A DNA stretch of 62,901 bases from CAYPXN01 sp964470915 (GCA_964470915.1 CAYYEM010000006.1:1-62901); one strand, 5' to 3'; counted from the stretch's first letter, positions 53,624-62,260 are shown. The notes: generated by a model from the sequence alone, not told the origin. Numbers and translations are program-made.

Positions 53624-54808
53624 TTAATCTGTAATCATCTTTCTAAATCGCTCAAATAAATACAAGGAATCATGAGGCCCTGGAGAAGCTTCCGGATGAT
53701 ATTGTACTGAAAAATATTTTTGTTTGTAGTTGGCTAAACCTTCTACCGTTTTATCGTTCAAATTCACATGGGTAAGTTCGGCTAAACCTTTTAACGAAGA
53801 CTCATCCACTGCAAAGCCATGGTTTTGAGAACTAATCTCTACTTTACCTGTTACCAAATCCATCACCGGTTGATTCCCTCCCCGATGACCAAATTTCAAT
53901 TTGTAAGTTTTGCATCCCAACGCTAGTCCCATAATCTGATGCCCCAAACAAATTCCAAAAACCGGGATTTTACCCAACAATTGAGAAACATTTTCTACCG
54001 CATAAGTCACCGCAGCAGGATCTCCTGGACCGTTCGAAAGAAACACTCCCTCTGGTTTTTGCGCGAGCACTTCTCGGGCAGAAGTATCAGCAGGCACGAC
54101 GGTGACATCAAAACCAGCATGAATCAAATTCCTTAAAATATTTCTTTTAATTCCAAAATCATAGGCAATGACTCGTAAAATCCCCCCTGCCCCCCCTTTG
54201 ACAAAGGGGGGTTGGGGGGATTTTGAATATCCTTCTCCCAATTCCCAAATCCCTTCACGCCATTTGTAAGAAGACTTACAAGTAACGTCTTTCACCAAAT
54301 CTTTTCCATCCATACTTGGAAGTTTTTTTGCTTCCTTGAGAGCGAGCTTAGGATCCACATCCCCAATCGCCAGTATTCCTGGCTGTGCACCTTTATCTCG
54401 TAAATGTATGACTAAAGCTCGAGTATCAATCCCTTCGATCGCAGGAATTTTGTTTTGCTTCAAATAATCTGATAAAGCTTTTTGAGATCTAAAGTTAGAA
54501 GGTCGTGGATTGTAATTTTTTACAATAAATCCTGAAACTTGCGGAGTCTCAGATTCTATATCTTCCCAATTGATTCCATAATTACCTATTTCAGGATAGG
54601 TCATGCATACCATTTGCCATTTATAAGAAGGATCTGTCAGGATTTCCTGATAACCACTCATGGAAGTATTGAATACGACTTCTCCATTAGCCATGAATTC
54701 ATCTTCTTCGCCTTCATAACCAAAAGAAGTCCCTTCAAAACTAGTTCCATCTTTTAAAATGAGCAGGGCTTTTTTCTGTTTTGTTTTGCTCGATTTATTT
54801 TTTTGCAT
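53624..54808 (-). CDS. carA: Carbamoyl-phosphate synthase small subunit
   Basis: Glutaminase subunit. The N-terminal domain has ANGEVVFNTSMSGYQEILTD, then VSGFIVKNYNPRPSNFR and GIDTRALVIHLRDKGAQPG. The C-terminal GATase has VIAYDFGIKRNILRNLIHAG, FLSNGPGDPAA, the nucleophile in VFGICLGHQIMGLAL, and QNHGFAVDE with SVQYHPEASPGPHDS. I chose the ATG at 54808, which overlaps pyrC by 14 nt. Odd: a family C repeat (54177-54224) is read in frame as YSKSPQPPFVKGGAGGIL between the two domains. The active-site residues are intact. Confidence 0.95.
   Translation of the reverse strand: MQKNKSSKTKQKKALLILKDGTSFEGTSFGYEGEEDEFMANGEVVFNTSMSGYQEILTDPSYKWQMVCMTYPEIGNYGINWEDIESETPQVSGFIVKNYNPRPSNFRSQKALSDYLKQNKIPAIEGIDTRALVIHLRDKGAQPGILAIGDVDPKLALKEAKKLPSMDGKDLVKDVTCKSSYKWREGIWELGEGYSKSPQPPFVKGGAGGILRVIAYDFGIKRNILRNLIHAGFDVTVVPADTSAREVLAQKPEGVFLSNGPGDPAAVTYAVENVSQLLGKIPVFGICLGHQIMGLALGCKTYKLKFGHRGGNQPVMDLVTGKVEISSQNHGFAVDESSLKGLAELTHVNLNDKTVEGLANYKQKYFSVQYHPEASPGPHDSLYLFERFRKMITD
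54177..54224. repeat. Family C palindromic repeat inside carA
   Basis: A 48-nt near-perfect palindrome with AAAATCCCCCC, CCCCCC, the centre TTTGACAAAG, GGGGGG and GGGGGGATTTT. On the minus strand it reads KSPQPPFVKGGAGGIL, a typical repeat-derived peptide. It occupies the interdomain linker of CarA. A shorter copy is at 23510-23548. Confidence 0.9.
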
Positions 54809-56075
54809 ACACCAAGTTTCCATTCACAAATGTTTTCAAAACCGCTCCCTGTAACTTCTCTCCATGAAAGGGGGAATTGCGACTCTTAGAACAACTTTGA
54901 TTCACATCATAAGTCCATTCAAGTTTCGGATCAAAAATCACCACATCCGCCACAGAGCCTTCGGCTAAACTCCCTCGATCTAGCTTCATAATTTTCGCAG
55001 GATTAGAACTTAAAAGTTCTACCAATCTTTTGAGATCTATTACTTTGCGATGCACCAAACGAAGTGACAAAGCCAGTGCTGTTTCTAAACCAATAATTCC
55101 AAAAGGAGCTTCTTCAAAATCCACTTCTTTATCAGAAATGGAATGAGGCGCATGATCAGTTGCAATCACATCAATACTTCCATCCGCCAAAGCTTTTTCA
55201 ATCGCTTTAATATCTTCGGCGGTTCTCAAAGGTGGAGCCATTTTTGTGTTCGGATCGTAAGACCTGCATGCTTCATCTGTTAAAGTAAAGTGGTGAGGAG
55301 TCACTTCTCCACTCACCGGCCATTTCTTTTTCTTAGCTTCTCGAATGAGCTCCACTCCACGTGCTGTGCTCACATGGGCGATGTGTGTATGACAATTCGT
55401 CAGGGCAGCCAAAGCGATATCTCTAGAAATAATGACGTCTTCTGCTTCATGAGGAATTCCTGTTAACCCCAACTCGGTAGATACAAAGCCTTCGTTCATC
55501 ACCCCTTTACCCATCAAATCGGAACATAAGGCGTGCGATATTACCGGCAAATCAAAACTTTTAGCATACTCCATGGCTTTGCGATAAAGTGCTGCGTTTT
55601 TTACCGTACGCCCATCATCGGAAAGCGCCACACAACCTGATGCTTTCAATTCACCGATTTCAGCCATTTCGATACCCTCTAAATTTTTGGTAACAGCTCC
55701 AATAGGAAAAACATTTACACTTGCGCCTTTACGAGCACTTTCCAAAATCGATTGAGTCACTGAGGCATTATCATTCACAGGATTTGTGTTGGCCATGCAA
55801 CAGACCGAAGTAAATCCTCCCGCAGCAGCAGCTTTTGTTCCACTCGCAATGGTTTCTTTATATTCTTGTCCGGGTTCACGTAAATGAACATGCACATCAA
55901 TAAAACCTGGTGCAACCATTGCGCCTTTTGCATCGATAATTTCTGCGCCCTTCGGTGCGGCAATACTTTTTGCTACTTTGGATACTTTTCCTTTTTCAAT
56001 GAGTAAATCAAAAGCACCCTCCTTGTCACTCGCGGGATCTATCAAATATCCATTTTTAATCAGTAATGTTGACAT
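54795..56075 (-). CDS. pyrC: Dihydroorotase
   Basis: Third step of pyrimidine synthesis. Zinc ligands are in FIDVHVHLREPG near residues 56-65, with CMANTNPVNDNASVTQSILE, DLPVISHALCSDL, LTNCHTHIAHVSTARGVELI and VIATDHAPHSISDKE. 426 residues, type I (long) dihydroorotase as is usual where it associates with PyrB. A small Cys/Ser segment (NQSCSKSRNSPFHGEKLQG) matches the normal family. It starts 3 nt after the pyrB stop and overlaps carA. Confidence 0.95.
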   Translation of the reverse strand: MSTLLIKNGYLIDPASDKEGAFDLLIEKGKVSKVAKSIAAPKGAEIIDAKGAMVAPGFIDVHVHLREPGQEYKETIASGTKAAAAGGFTSVCCMANTNPVNDNASVTQSILESARKGASVNVFPIGAVTKNLEGIEMAEIGELKASGCVALSDDGRTVKNAALYRKAMEYAKSFDLPVISHALCSDLMGKGVMNEGFVSTELGLTGIPHEAEDVIISRDIALAALTNCHTHIAHVSTARGVELIREAKKKKWPVSGEVTPHHFTLTDEACRSYDPNTKMAPPLRTAEDIKAIEKALADGSIDVIATDHAPHSISDKEVDFEEAPFGIIGLETALALSLRLVHRKVIDLKRLVELLSSNPAKIMKLDRGSLAEGSVADVVIFDPKLEWTYDVNQSCSKSRNSPFHGEKLQGAVLKTFVNGNLVYAKK

Positions 56076-56078
56076 GAT

Positions 56079-56984
56079 TTATTCACCCAATAAATACAAA
56101 ATCGCCATTCTCACAGCCACTCCATTAGCGACTTGATCCAAAATTAAAGAATGTTTTCCATCCGCCACATCAGGAGAAATTTCTATCCCCCGATTCACTG
56201 GGCCCGGATGCAAAACTAAAACATCCTTTTTACACTGTGAAAGTTTATTTTTATCCAAACCAAAGAATCGAGCATATTCACGATCTGAAGGAAAAGAAGG
56301 CAACCCTGCCCGTTCTTTTTGTACTCGTAACATCATAATTGCATCAGCTTCTACAATACCTTCCATCATCTGATAAGAAACTTGCACACCATATTTTTCA
56401 ATTTCTACGGGTATCAAAGATGCGGGGCCCACTACAGTCACTTTTGCGCCCATGGTTTTCAGCAAATAAAGATTCGATCTAGCGACTCTTGAATGAGTAA
56501 TATCTCCCACAATCGCAATTTTTTTATTTTTAACGGAACCCCACTTTTCTACCAAGGTAAACAGATCTAGCAAAGCTTGCGTGGGGTGTTCGTGAGCACC
56601 ATCTCCTGCATTAATCACATGACACTTTAAATAATGAGAAAGCTTTTCGGGAAAACCACTTTGCTTAGCACGCACTACCAAAATACTCGGATTCATGGCT
56701 TCAAGGGTTTTTGCAGTATCCAGTAAAGTTTCACCTTTCGAAACCGAAGAGCCACCCTTTGAAATATTAATCACATCCGCTGACAAACGTTTTCCTGCAA
56801 TTTCAAACGAGGTTCGAGTTCGAGTTGAATCTTCCAAAAACAAATTTATGACTGTTTTTCCACGTAAGGTGGGCACTTTTTTAATATCTCGTTCTGAAAC
56901 TTCTTTAAAAGAACGAGCATTCTGAAGAATTTCTTCTATTTCAGAAACTTGTAGATCTTTTGTACTTAAGAGATGTTTCTTCAT
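56079..56984 (-). CDS. pyrB: Aspartate carbamoyltransferase catalytic subunit
   Basis: Joins carbamoyl phosphate and aspartate. Carbamoyl-phosphate loop FLEDSTRTRTSFEIAGKRLS, then GDGAHEHPTQALLDLFTL and the aspartate loop MMLRVQKERAGLPSFPSDRE. I chose the ATG at 56984 (MKKHLLSTKDLQ). In-frame starts further up (56993, 57008) run into the family A repeat. 301 residues. No pyrI is seen next to it, as in PyrR-regulated operons. Confidence 0.95.
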   Translation of the reverse strand: MKKHLLSTKDLQVSEIEEILQNARSFKEVSERDIKKVPTLRGKTVINLFLEDSTRTRTSFEIAGKRLSADVINISKGGSSVSKGETLLDTAKTLEAMNPSILVVRAKQSGFPEKLSHYLKCHVINAGDGAHEHPTQALLDLFTLVEKWGSVKNKKIAIVGDITHSRVARSNLYLLKTMGAKVTVVGPASLIPVEIEKYGVQVSYQMMEGIVEADAIMMLRVQKERAGLPSFPSDREYARFFGLDKNKLSQCKKDVLVLHPGPVNRGIEISPDVADGKHSLILDQVANGVAVRMAILYLLGE

Positions 56985-56993
56985 ATTCTGCAT

Positions 56994-57021
56994 GTACGGG
57001 CGAAGCATGCTTCGCCCCTAC
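56994..57021. repeat. Family A palindromic repeat between pyrR and pyrB
   Basis: GTACGGGCGAAGC, centre AT and GCTTCGCCCCTAC. 28 nt with one mismatched pair. Its right end supplies the TAG stop of pyrR (57018-57020), and its left end lies ten bases from the pyrB start. Insertion therefore set the end of pyrR. Confidence 0.9.
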
Positions 57022-57536
57022 TTCACCCTCACTTCTTCTTCACCATCGATTTCTTTGAATCTCACCTGAATTTCCTGCTTGGGTCCAATTTTATGCTCAA
57101 TCCCCAAATAATCAGGTTGAATAGGCAGTTCTCTTCCCCCTCGATCTACTAATATCGCCAACTTGATAAATCGAGGTCGACCCAAATCCATCAGAGCATC
57201 CATCGCCGACCGAATGGTTCGACCGGTATAGAGAACTTCATCAAACAAAATAATTCCCTTTCCTTCTACATCTCCAGGAATTTCTGTCTTTTGCACCACA
57301 GGCATTTTTTTCATGGAAGAAAAATCATCTCGGTATAAATTGATATCTAATGTACCAAGCGTAGGGCTTCGGCCACCCTTACCAAGCATTTCGCTCACTC
57401 TTTTGGCAAGCACAACACCCCTTGTTTGAATCCCTACCAAAATAATCTCTTCAAAAGAGGAATGCGCCGACAAAATCTCATTCGCCATGTTTTGAATACA
57501 TTCTTGTAATTGTACTTTGTTCAACAAAGTGTTCAT
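57018..57536 (-). CDS. pyrR: PyrR bifunctional regulator/uracil phosphoribosyltransferase
   Basis: In Gram-positive bacteria PyrR binds pyr mRNA leaders with UMP to promote termination, and it also has UPRT activity. The PRPP site is IILFDEVLYTGRTIRSAMDA near residue 95. IILVGIQTRGVVLAKRVSE and AILVDRGGRELPIQPDYLG also match. FDE replaces the more usual VDD. 172 residues. The ATG at 57536 lies 9 nt after a terminator's T tract and lacks a nearby ribosome site. The stop codon comes from a family A repeat. Confidence 0.9.
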   Translation of the reverse strand: MNTLLNKVQLQECIQNMANEILSAHSSFEEIILVGIQTRGVVLAKRVSEMLGKGGRSPTLGTLDINLYRDDFSSMKKMPVVQKTEIPGDVEGKGIILFDEVLYTGRTIRSAMDALMDLGRPRFIKLAILVDRGGRELPIQPDYLGIEHKIGPKQEIQVRFKEIDGEEEVRVK

Positions 57537-57545
57537 GATTTTTAC

Positions 57546-57580
57546 AAAAAAAAACCCTCCGCCTAATGGGGAGGGTTTTT
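57546..57580 (-). terminator. Terminator hairpin in the pyrR leader (candidate attenuator)
   Basis: On the minus strand the stem AAAACCCTCC / GGAGGGTTTT (right arm AAAACCCTCC at 57551-57560 and GGGGAGGG at 57568-57575 on the plus strand) is followed by nine T. It lies between the predicted promoter (57682-57709) and pyrR, the place of a PyrR attenuator. It could instead end the transcript of the upstream gene. Confidence 0.8.
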
Positions 57581-57627
57581 ACCTAATCTGATTTTTTTCT
57601 TTCGAGTTTTCAATGTTATCTCTCACA

Positions 57628-57655
57628 GTATGGGCTATTCATGAATTGCCCCTAC
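57628..57655. repeat. Family A palindromic repeat in the pyr leader
   Basis: GTATGGGCTATTC, centre AT and GAATTGCCCCTAC. 28 nt with a few mismatches. It lies between the predicted promoter and the terminator hairpin, so it would be part of the leader RNA. Confidence 0.85.
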
Positions 57656-57681
57656 AACATAAGGGTCAAAACTTTTGATTG

Positions 57682-57709
57682 TATATATGTAATACAAAAT
57701 GAATGTCAA
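57682..57709 (-). promoter_or_regulatory. pyrR: Predicted promoter of the pyr operon
   Basis: Minus-strand -35 TTGACA (57704-57709) and -10 TATATA (57682-57687) with a 16-bp spacer, or TATACA (57680-57685) with 18 bp. It lies just after the end of the upstream gene. The leader to pyrR would be about 140 nt. Confidence 0.65.
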
Positions 57710-57722
57710 AAGTTTTTTTAAT

Positions 57723-58136
57723 TTATTGTCCATCTCCCACTGGAATCGATGCAAAACGCATCACTATCTCGTTTTGCCCTGTTTCAGGCACCTTTATTGA
57801 AGCGTTTTTAACTCCTCCCCCATCCGCGCTTGCCTGCACCTGATAATTACCGGCCTTTAATTTAACCAGTAACCAAGGGCCATCACAGTTAGTTTTGAGT
57901 AGCGTCTGACCTGCAGCATCTTTAATTTCAACTTTTACTTCTGCGACATAAGCCCGCCCACTAGCTGCAAATATCAATTTAAGAGGATAAGCTTTCCACT
58001 GAGGATCTTCCTTGCTTTCACCCACACCGGTGCAAACAAAAGAAACTCCCTGATATTTTTGTTCCTGATCAGCGGAATGCAACGGTGTCAAAAAACAAAC
58101 AATAAAATAAAAAAAGATCCAAAAAATAATTTTCAT
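57723..58136 (-). CDS. Hypothetical secreted protein, transthyretin-like fold
   Basis: I do not recognise a named family. Signal peptide (IIFWIFFYFIVCFLTPLHS, cleavage near HSA), then a small beta-rich domain of about 110 residues. It has AEVKVEIKDAAGQTLLKTNC and VKLKAGNYQVQASADGGGVK, the pattern of carboxypeptidase-regulatory/transthyretin-like domains. Two Cys (one in VCTG, one in KTNCDGPW) may form a disulfide. A GGAGAG ribosome site precedes the ATG. Similar one-domain proteins occur in deltaproteobacteria. Role unknown. Confidence 0.7.
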   Translation of the reverse strand: MKIIFWIFFYFIVCFLTPLHSADQEQKYQGVSFVCTGVGESKEDPQWKAYPLKLIFAASGRAYVAEVKVEIKDAAGQTLLKTNCDGPWLLVKLKAGNYQVQASADGGGVKNASIKVPETGQNEIVMRFASIPVGDGQ

Positions 58137-58415
58137 TTTTTCTCTCCACTCAATTTGCTTTTTGCAATTTCATATAACTTTTTACCCAAATTACCAAATT
58201 GGTTTATTTTTTACACAACTATTTTTCTTCCTCCACGATCAAATCCCGACATTATTTTGACTTCAATGCTGTTTTTTCTGGCGCTCTTCTCTAAAACAGC
58301 CATCACAAATTTAATCAGGCCTCCCAAAGCCTGTACAACGATAGTGGACAAATGACGGCACACCATTTGCTGCATTAATGAATCAGCAGTTAAATTTCAA
58401 AAAAAGGGGGGGATT

Positions 58416-61400
58416 ATGAAAGCTTCACGCTTTTTTAGTCAGGGGCTACTATTTACCTTACTAGTCCTATTATCTTTCAATATTTACTCAGCAACACCCT
58501 ACGACATGGGGAGTCCTACTTTCACCAACCTCTATGTCAGCACCACCGGAAATGATAATAATAATGGGCTTTCTCAGAGCACTGCACTGAGAACAATTCG
58601 CGGTGCCTGGAGTAAAATTCAATCCAGTGGATTTTCCTCGACTGGATATAAAGTGAATTTTCTTCCGGGATCCTATTATAGCGATTTGTATCTCGACTTT
58701 GTAAATGCCAGCTATGAAAAGCCTGTTTTGTTTACAGCTGCCAATGGTCCAGGCACCGTCACTTTTAATGGCAACATTCAGTTTTATCAGGTGAGCTACA
58801 TTTACATCACAGATATCAATATTTCAAACCCTGGAGATGTATATCACTGCGACACTTGCGATCATGTACTACTACGAAACATGGTCATGAATGGGGGAAA
58901 TCGCCAAGCACACGAAACCGTCAAAGTAAATCAATCCCAACATGTTTACATCGAAAATTGTGACATTCAGGGAGCTAACGACAATCCTGTTGATTTTGTA
59001 GCAGTGCAATACGGGCATATGATCAATAATAAAATTCATAATGGTGAAGACTGGTGCGCTTACGTCAAAGGGGGTTCGGCCTACTTCACCATCGAAGGGA
59101 ACGAGTTTTATAATTGCGGCACTGGTGGTTTTACCACCGGTCAAGGCACCGGCTTTGAATACATGATGTATCCCTGGATCACTTATGAAGCCATGAATGT
59201 TAAAGTGATCAATAATATTGTTCATGATGTTCAAGGCGCTGCTTTCGGAGTGAATGGTGGTTATAATATTTTGATTGCCCACAACACTGCTTATCGTGTG
59301 GGCACCCGAAGTCATGTCTTGGAATTTGTATACGGAGGACAAGAATGTGATGGCGATAGCGCCTTGCCAGGAAAATGTCAGGAAAACTTGAGTCTTGGCG
59401 GATGGGGCAGCTTAAGTGCTTCGAGTGTTATCAATATCCCAAACAAAAATGTCTTCGTTTATAACAATATTGTTTATAACCCTGCCGGAGTTCAAAGCCT
59501 ATGGCAACATCTCCAGGTAGATGGACCTCGAACGAATCCAGCCTCGAGTCATATTCCCAATGTAGTCGCTGATCAAAATCTGCAAATTCGTGGGAACATT
59601 ATTTGGAATGGCAATAGTAGCATGCCCTTAGGAGTGGGGGGTAATTCTTGCGGGGACAATAACCCTACTTGCAATGAAGCCCAACTCTTGAGTGAAAATA
59701 AATTTAACAATCTTCAACCCCAACTGGTAAATCCTGCAGGCGGCAACTTTCACCCTGTAGAAGGCGGAAATGTGTTCGCTTATTCAGGCTTTGAAATTCC
59801 TGACTTTGATTCTAATGATATTCCACCACTGAATGCGCCTCAAGAAAACCTGATGAATAATGTTTTATTAGATCGTGACGGTGCCGCTCGCAACTCCAGT
59901 CTGATTGCCGGCGCTTACGGACCTGGTGGACCCATCGCACCCAGCGCTGATATTTCTGTGAGTGTCAGCGATTCTCCAGATCCGGTCGTTTCCGGTAATC
60001 AAGTCACCTATACCATCAATCTTAATAATGCCGGACCTTCTAGCGCAGAAAACTTTATCGTGAGTGGAAATTTAGCAGGTGCCACAGTCCTCTCCGCTAC
60101 TTCTTCACAAGCGAATTGCGCGATCAACACAAATGGTTATAGCTGTAATTTTGGAACTTTTGCACCTGGCTCAGCCAGTATCTCAGTGCTCGGACAAACA
60201 ACTAGTGCAGGAAACTTAGACTTTACAGTAAGCACTTCCACTTCAACAACAGATAGCAACAGCACAAACAATTCAGATACTGAAAGAACTACCGTCAGTG
60301 GAGATAGCGATGGAGACGGTGTTTTAGATGCATCTGATAATTGCCCCACGGTTTCAAATGCCAATCAAGCCGACAACGATGGAGACCGATCCGGAGATGT
60401 TTGTGATTCTGATGATGATAATGATGGCATCGCTGACACGACCGACAATTGTCCATTAGCTTCAAATGCCAATCAGGCAGACCTAGATGCGGATCGAATC
60501 GGAGATGTTTGTGACACCGATCTTGATGGCGATGGTCGAGCCAACACCAGCGATAACTGTTCTCGAGTATCCAATGCAGATCAAGCGGATGGAGATGGCG
60601 ATGGCATTGGAAATGTTTGTGATAATTGCCCCACAGTTTCAAATGCCAATCAAGCTGATGCGAATGCAAACGGAATAGGCGATGCCTGTGAAGTCAACAG
60701 CCGAGATCTCATCGCGGTGATTTGGAGAACTCAACCCACTCAAAGCTGCACAGGTTCAGGCACTTCACTCTCTTGCACCGTCACCGGAACTCTTTCTGTA
60801 AAAAACCAAGCCAGCACAGCTCTCAGCACTGCTTTCAGAATGAGATACTATCTTTCAAGCGACGGTAACTTAGATAGCAGTGACTTTTTACTAAGAGAAA
60901 AATCCAGCGGCACTTTCACCGCCAATCAAACTAAAAATATTGCTTTCAGTAGAACTCTATCAACGGGTCAATCTGCTGCAGGCAAACTTGTGATTGGAGT
61001 CGTCGATGCTACAAGTCTAATTGCAGAAAGCAATGAGAACAATAATCGTTTAGCTTCTGCTAGCATTGGCGGAACCCCACCTCCACCCCCTCCTCCCAGC
61101 ACTTTCGTGGCTAGTGGAAAAGTAATCGATAGTGCGAGCGCAGGTGTGAGTGGTGTCAACTTGAACTTCTCTGTAATCTCCGGAACCGCAACAGCTCCCG
61201 CTGCAGTCACTAGCGACAGCAACGGTAACTTCAGTGCTTCTGGATTTGTCAGTGGCAGCACATATCGAGTGACCCCGAGCAAAAGTAGCACCACTTTCTC
61301 TCCCAGCTCTCTTGATTTCAGTGCAGCTAGCAGCACACTCAACTTCACAGCCACGGCAGTTGTCACTCCTCCTCCACCGAGTCCATCAGATGTAATTCCC

Positions 61401-62198
61401 GTCATCAATGAAGCCATGAAGCAAAGAATCAACAGTATCTTAGCTTCAGGAACTCGCAACAAAGGTGCCTTTGCAAAAATCGGAGATAGCATCACAGAGT
61501 CGGGTTCTTTCTTGGTGGATATTGGATGCAATGGTTATGAATTAGGAAGCTACACAGCACTCGAATCAACGATTCAATACTATCAAAGCAGCACCTTCAA
61601 TGAACTTAGCCCTACCTGGTGTGGAGGAAGAGGAAACTCTTTCAATCGTGCTAGCACTTCAGCTGAAGCAGGTTGGACAACCAACAGTGCCTTGGCAAAC
61701 GGAGCTTGCGGAGAATCTAACTTCCGTTGCGAAATCAAAGCGACCAATGCAGGCTTTGCCTTCGTCATGTATGGCACTAACGACCTTGAAAGATACAACG
61801 ACATCAATATGTTCAAAACCAATCTTTCAAGAATCGTCAGTGAAAGCATTGCTCTTGGCACCGTGCCTATCTTGAGCACCATTCCTCCACGTTTGGATAG
61901 CACCACGATGGGGAGTCGAGTGGCGACTTACAATCAAGCCATTCAAGAAGTAGCTGCTACCTATCAAATTCCGGTCGTCAACTTCTGGCAAGCTTTACAA
62001 AATCTCGGTGCTACCAACCATTACGGTATGGATCCAGATGGCGTTCATCCTAATGTGTATCAAGGCTCTAATGCAGCGGTATTCACTTCAGCCGCCATGA
62101 AATATGGTTACAACGTGCGCAATCTCAGCACTTTGCAAATGTTTGAAAAAATCAAACGCATCGTGATTGATAATGGCGCAGCAGATAGCAGCCTTTAA
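58416..62198 (+). CDS. Secreted multidomain beta-helix / TSP3 / CARDB / SGNH-hydrolase protein
   Basis: A 1260-residue exported protein. Signal peptide 1-26 (SQGLLFTLLVLLSFNIYSA), then a DUF1565-like start (LYVSTTGNDNNNGLSQSTAL) and a right-handed parallel beta-helix to about 440, of the pectate-lyase/glycan-binding type. After a DUF11-like domain (about 510-610) come four thrombospondin type 3 calcium repeats (about 628-760, DSDGDGVLDASDNCP pattern). A CARDB-like domain (762-882), a PPPPPPPS linker, a carboxypeptidase-regulatory-like domain (896-980) and an SGNH hydrolase (about 1010-1245) follow. The SGNH blocks are AKIGDSITES, MYGTNDLERY and DPDGVHPN. The combination suggests binding and deacetylation or cleavage of an extracellular glycan, and a plausible T2SS cargo (inference). 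Confidence 0.85.
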   Translation: MKASRFFSQGLLFTLLVLLSFNIYSATPYDMGSPTFTNLYVSTTGNDNNNGLSQSTALRTIRGAWSKIQSSGFSSTGYKVNFLPGSYYSDLYLDFVNASYEKPVLFTAANGPGTVTFNGNIQFYQVSYIYITDINISNPGDVYHCDTCDHVLLRNMVMNGGNRQAHETVKVNQSQHVYIENCDIQGANDNPVDFVAVQYGHMINNKIHNGEDWCAYVKGGSAYFTIEGNEFYNCGTGGFTTGQGTGFEYMMYPWITYEAMNVKVINNIVHDVQGAAFGVNGGYNILIAHNTAYRVGTRSHVLEFVYGGQECDGDSALPGKCQENLSLGGWGSLSASSVINIPNKNVFVYNNIVYNPAGVQSLWQHLQVDGPRTNPASSHIPNVVADQNLQIRGNIIWNGNSSMPLGVGGNSCGDNNPTCNEAQLLSENKFNNLQPQLVNPAGGNFHPVEGGNVFAYSGFEIPDFDSNDIPPLNAPQENLMNNVLLDRDGAARNSSLIAGAYGPGGPIAPSADISVSVSDSPDPVVSGNQVTYTINLNNAGPSSAENFIVSGNLAGATVLSATSSQANCAINTNGYSCNFGTFAPGSASISVLGQTTSAGNLDFTVSTSTSTTDSNSTNNSDTERTTVSGDSDGDGVLDASDNCPTVSNANQADNDGDRSGDVCDSDDDNDGIADTTDNCPLASNANQADLDADRIGDVCDTDLDGDGRANTSDNCSRVSNADQADGDGDGIGNVCDNCPTVSNANQADANANGIGDACEVNSRDLIAVIWRTQPTQSCTGSGTSLSCTVTGTLSVKNQASTALSTAFRMRYYLSSDGNLDSSDFLLREKSSGTFTANQTKNIAFSRTLSTGQSAAGKLVIGVVDATSLIAESNENNNRLASASIGGTPPPPPPPSTFVASGKVIDSASAGVSGVNLNFSVISGTATAPAAVTSDSNGNFSASGFVSGSTYRVTPSKSSTTFSPSSLDFSAASSTLNFTATAVVTPPPPSPSDVIPVINEAMKQRINSILASGTRNKGAFAKIGDSITESGSFLVDIGCNGYELGSYTALESTIQYYQSSTFNELSPTWCGGRGNSFNRASTSAEAGWTTNSALANGACGESNFRCEIKATNAGFAFVMYGTNDLERYNDINMFKTNLSRIVSESIALGTVPILSTIPPRLDSTTMGSRVATYNQAIQEVAATYQIPVVNFWQALQNLGATNHYGMDPDGVHPNVYQGSNAAVFTSAAMKYGYNVRNLSTLQMFEKIKRIVIDNGAADSSL

Positions 62199-62226
62199 CA
62201 AATATATACGATAGTTGCCTCTCTCT

Positions 62227-62260
62227 AAAACCTGTTCTGCCTTTGGCGGAACAGGTTTTT
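62227..62260 (+). terminator. Rho-independent terminator after the beta-helix/SGNH gene
   Basis: Stem AAAACCTGTTC-GCC (62227-62241, with one bulged T) and GGCGGAACAGGTTTTT (62245-62260) around TTT, followed by T. A strong stem about 30 nt downstream of the stop at 62198. Confidence 0.92.

Noticed and set aside
58360..58385. Words resembling cloning-vector sequence (CTGCATTAATGAATC)
   Set aside because: The match is short, does not extend on either side and the flanking sequence is native. It is an ordinary imperfect dyad upstream of a gene.
60295..60669. Long minus-strand reading frame with many His and Leu
   Set aside because: It is the antisense of the repetitive calcium-binding repeats, with biased composition and no ribosome site.
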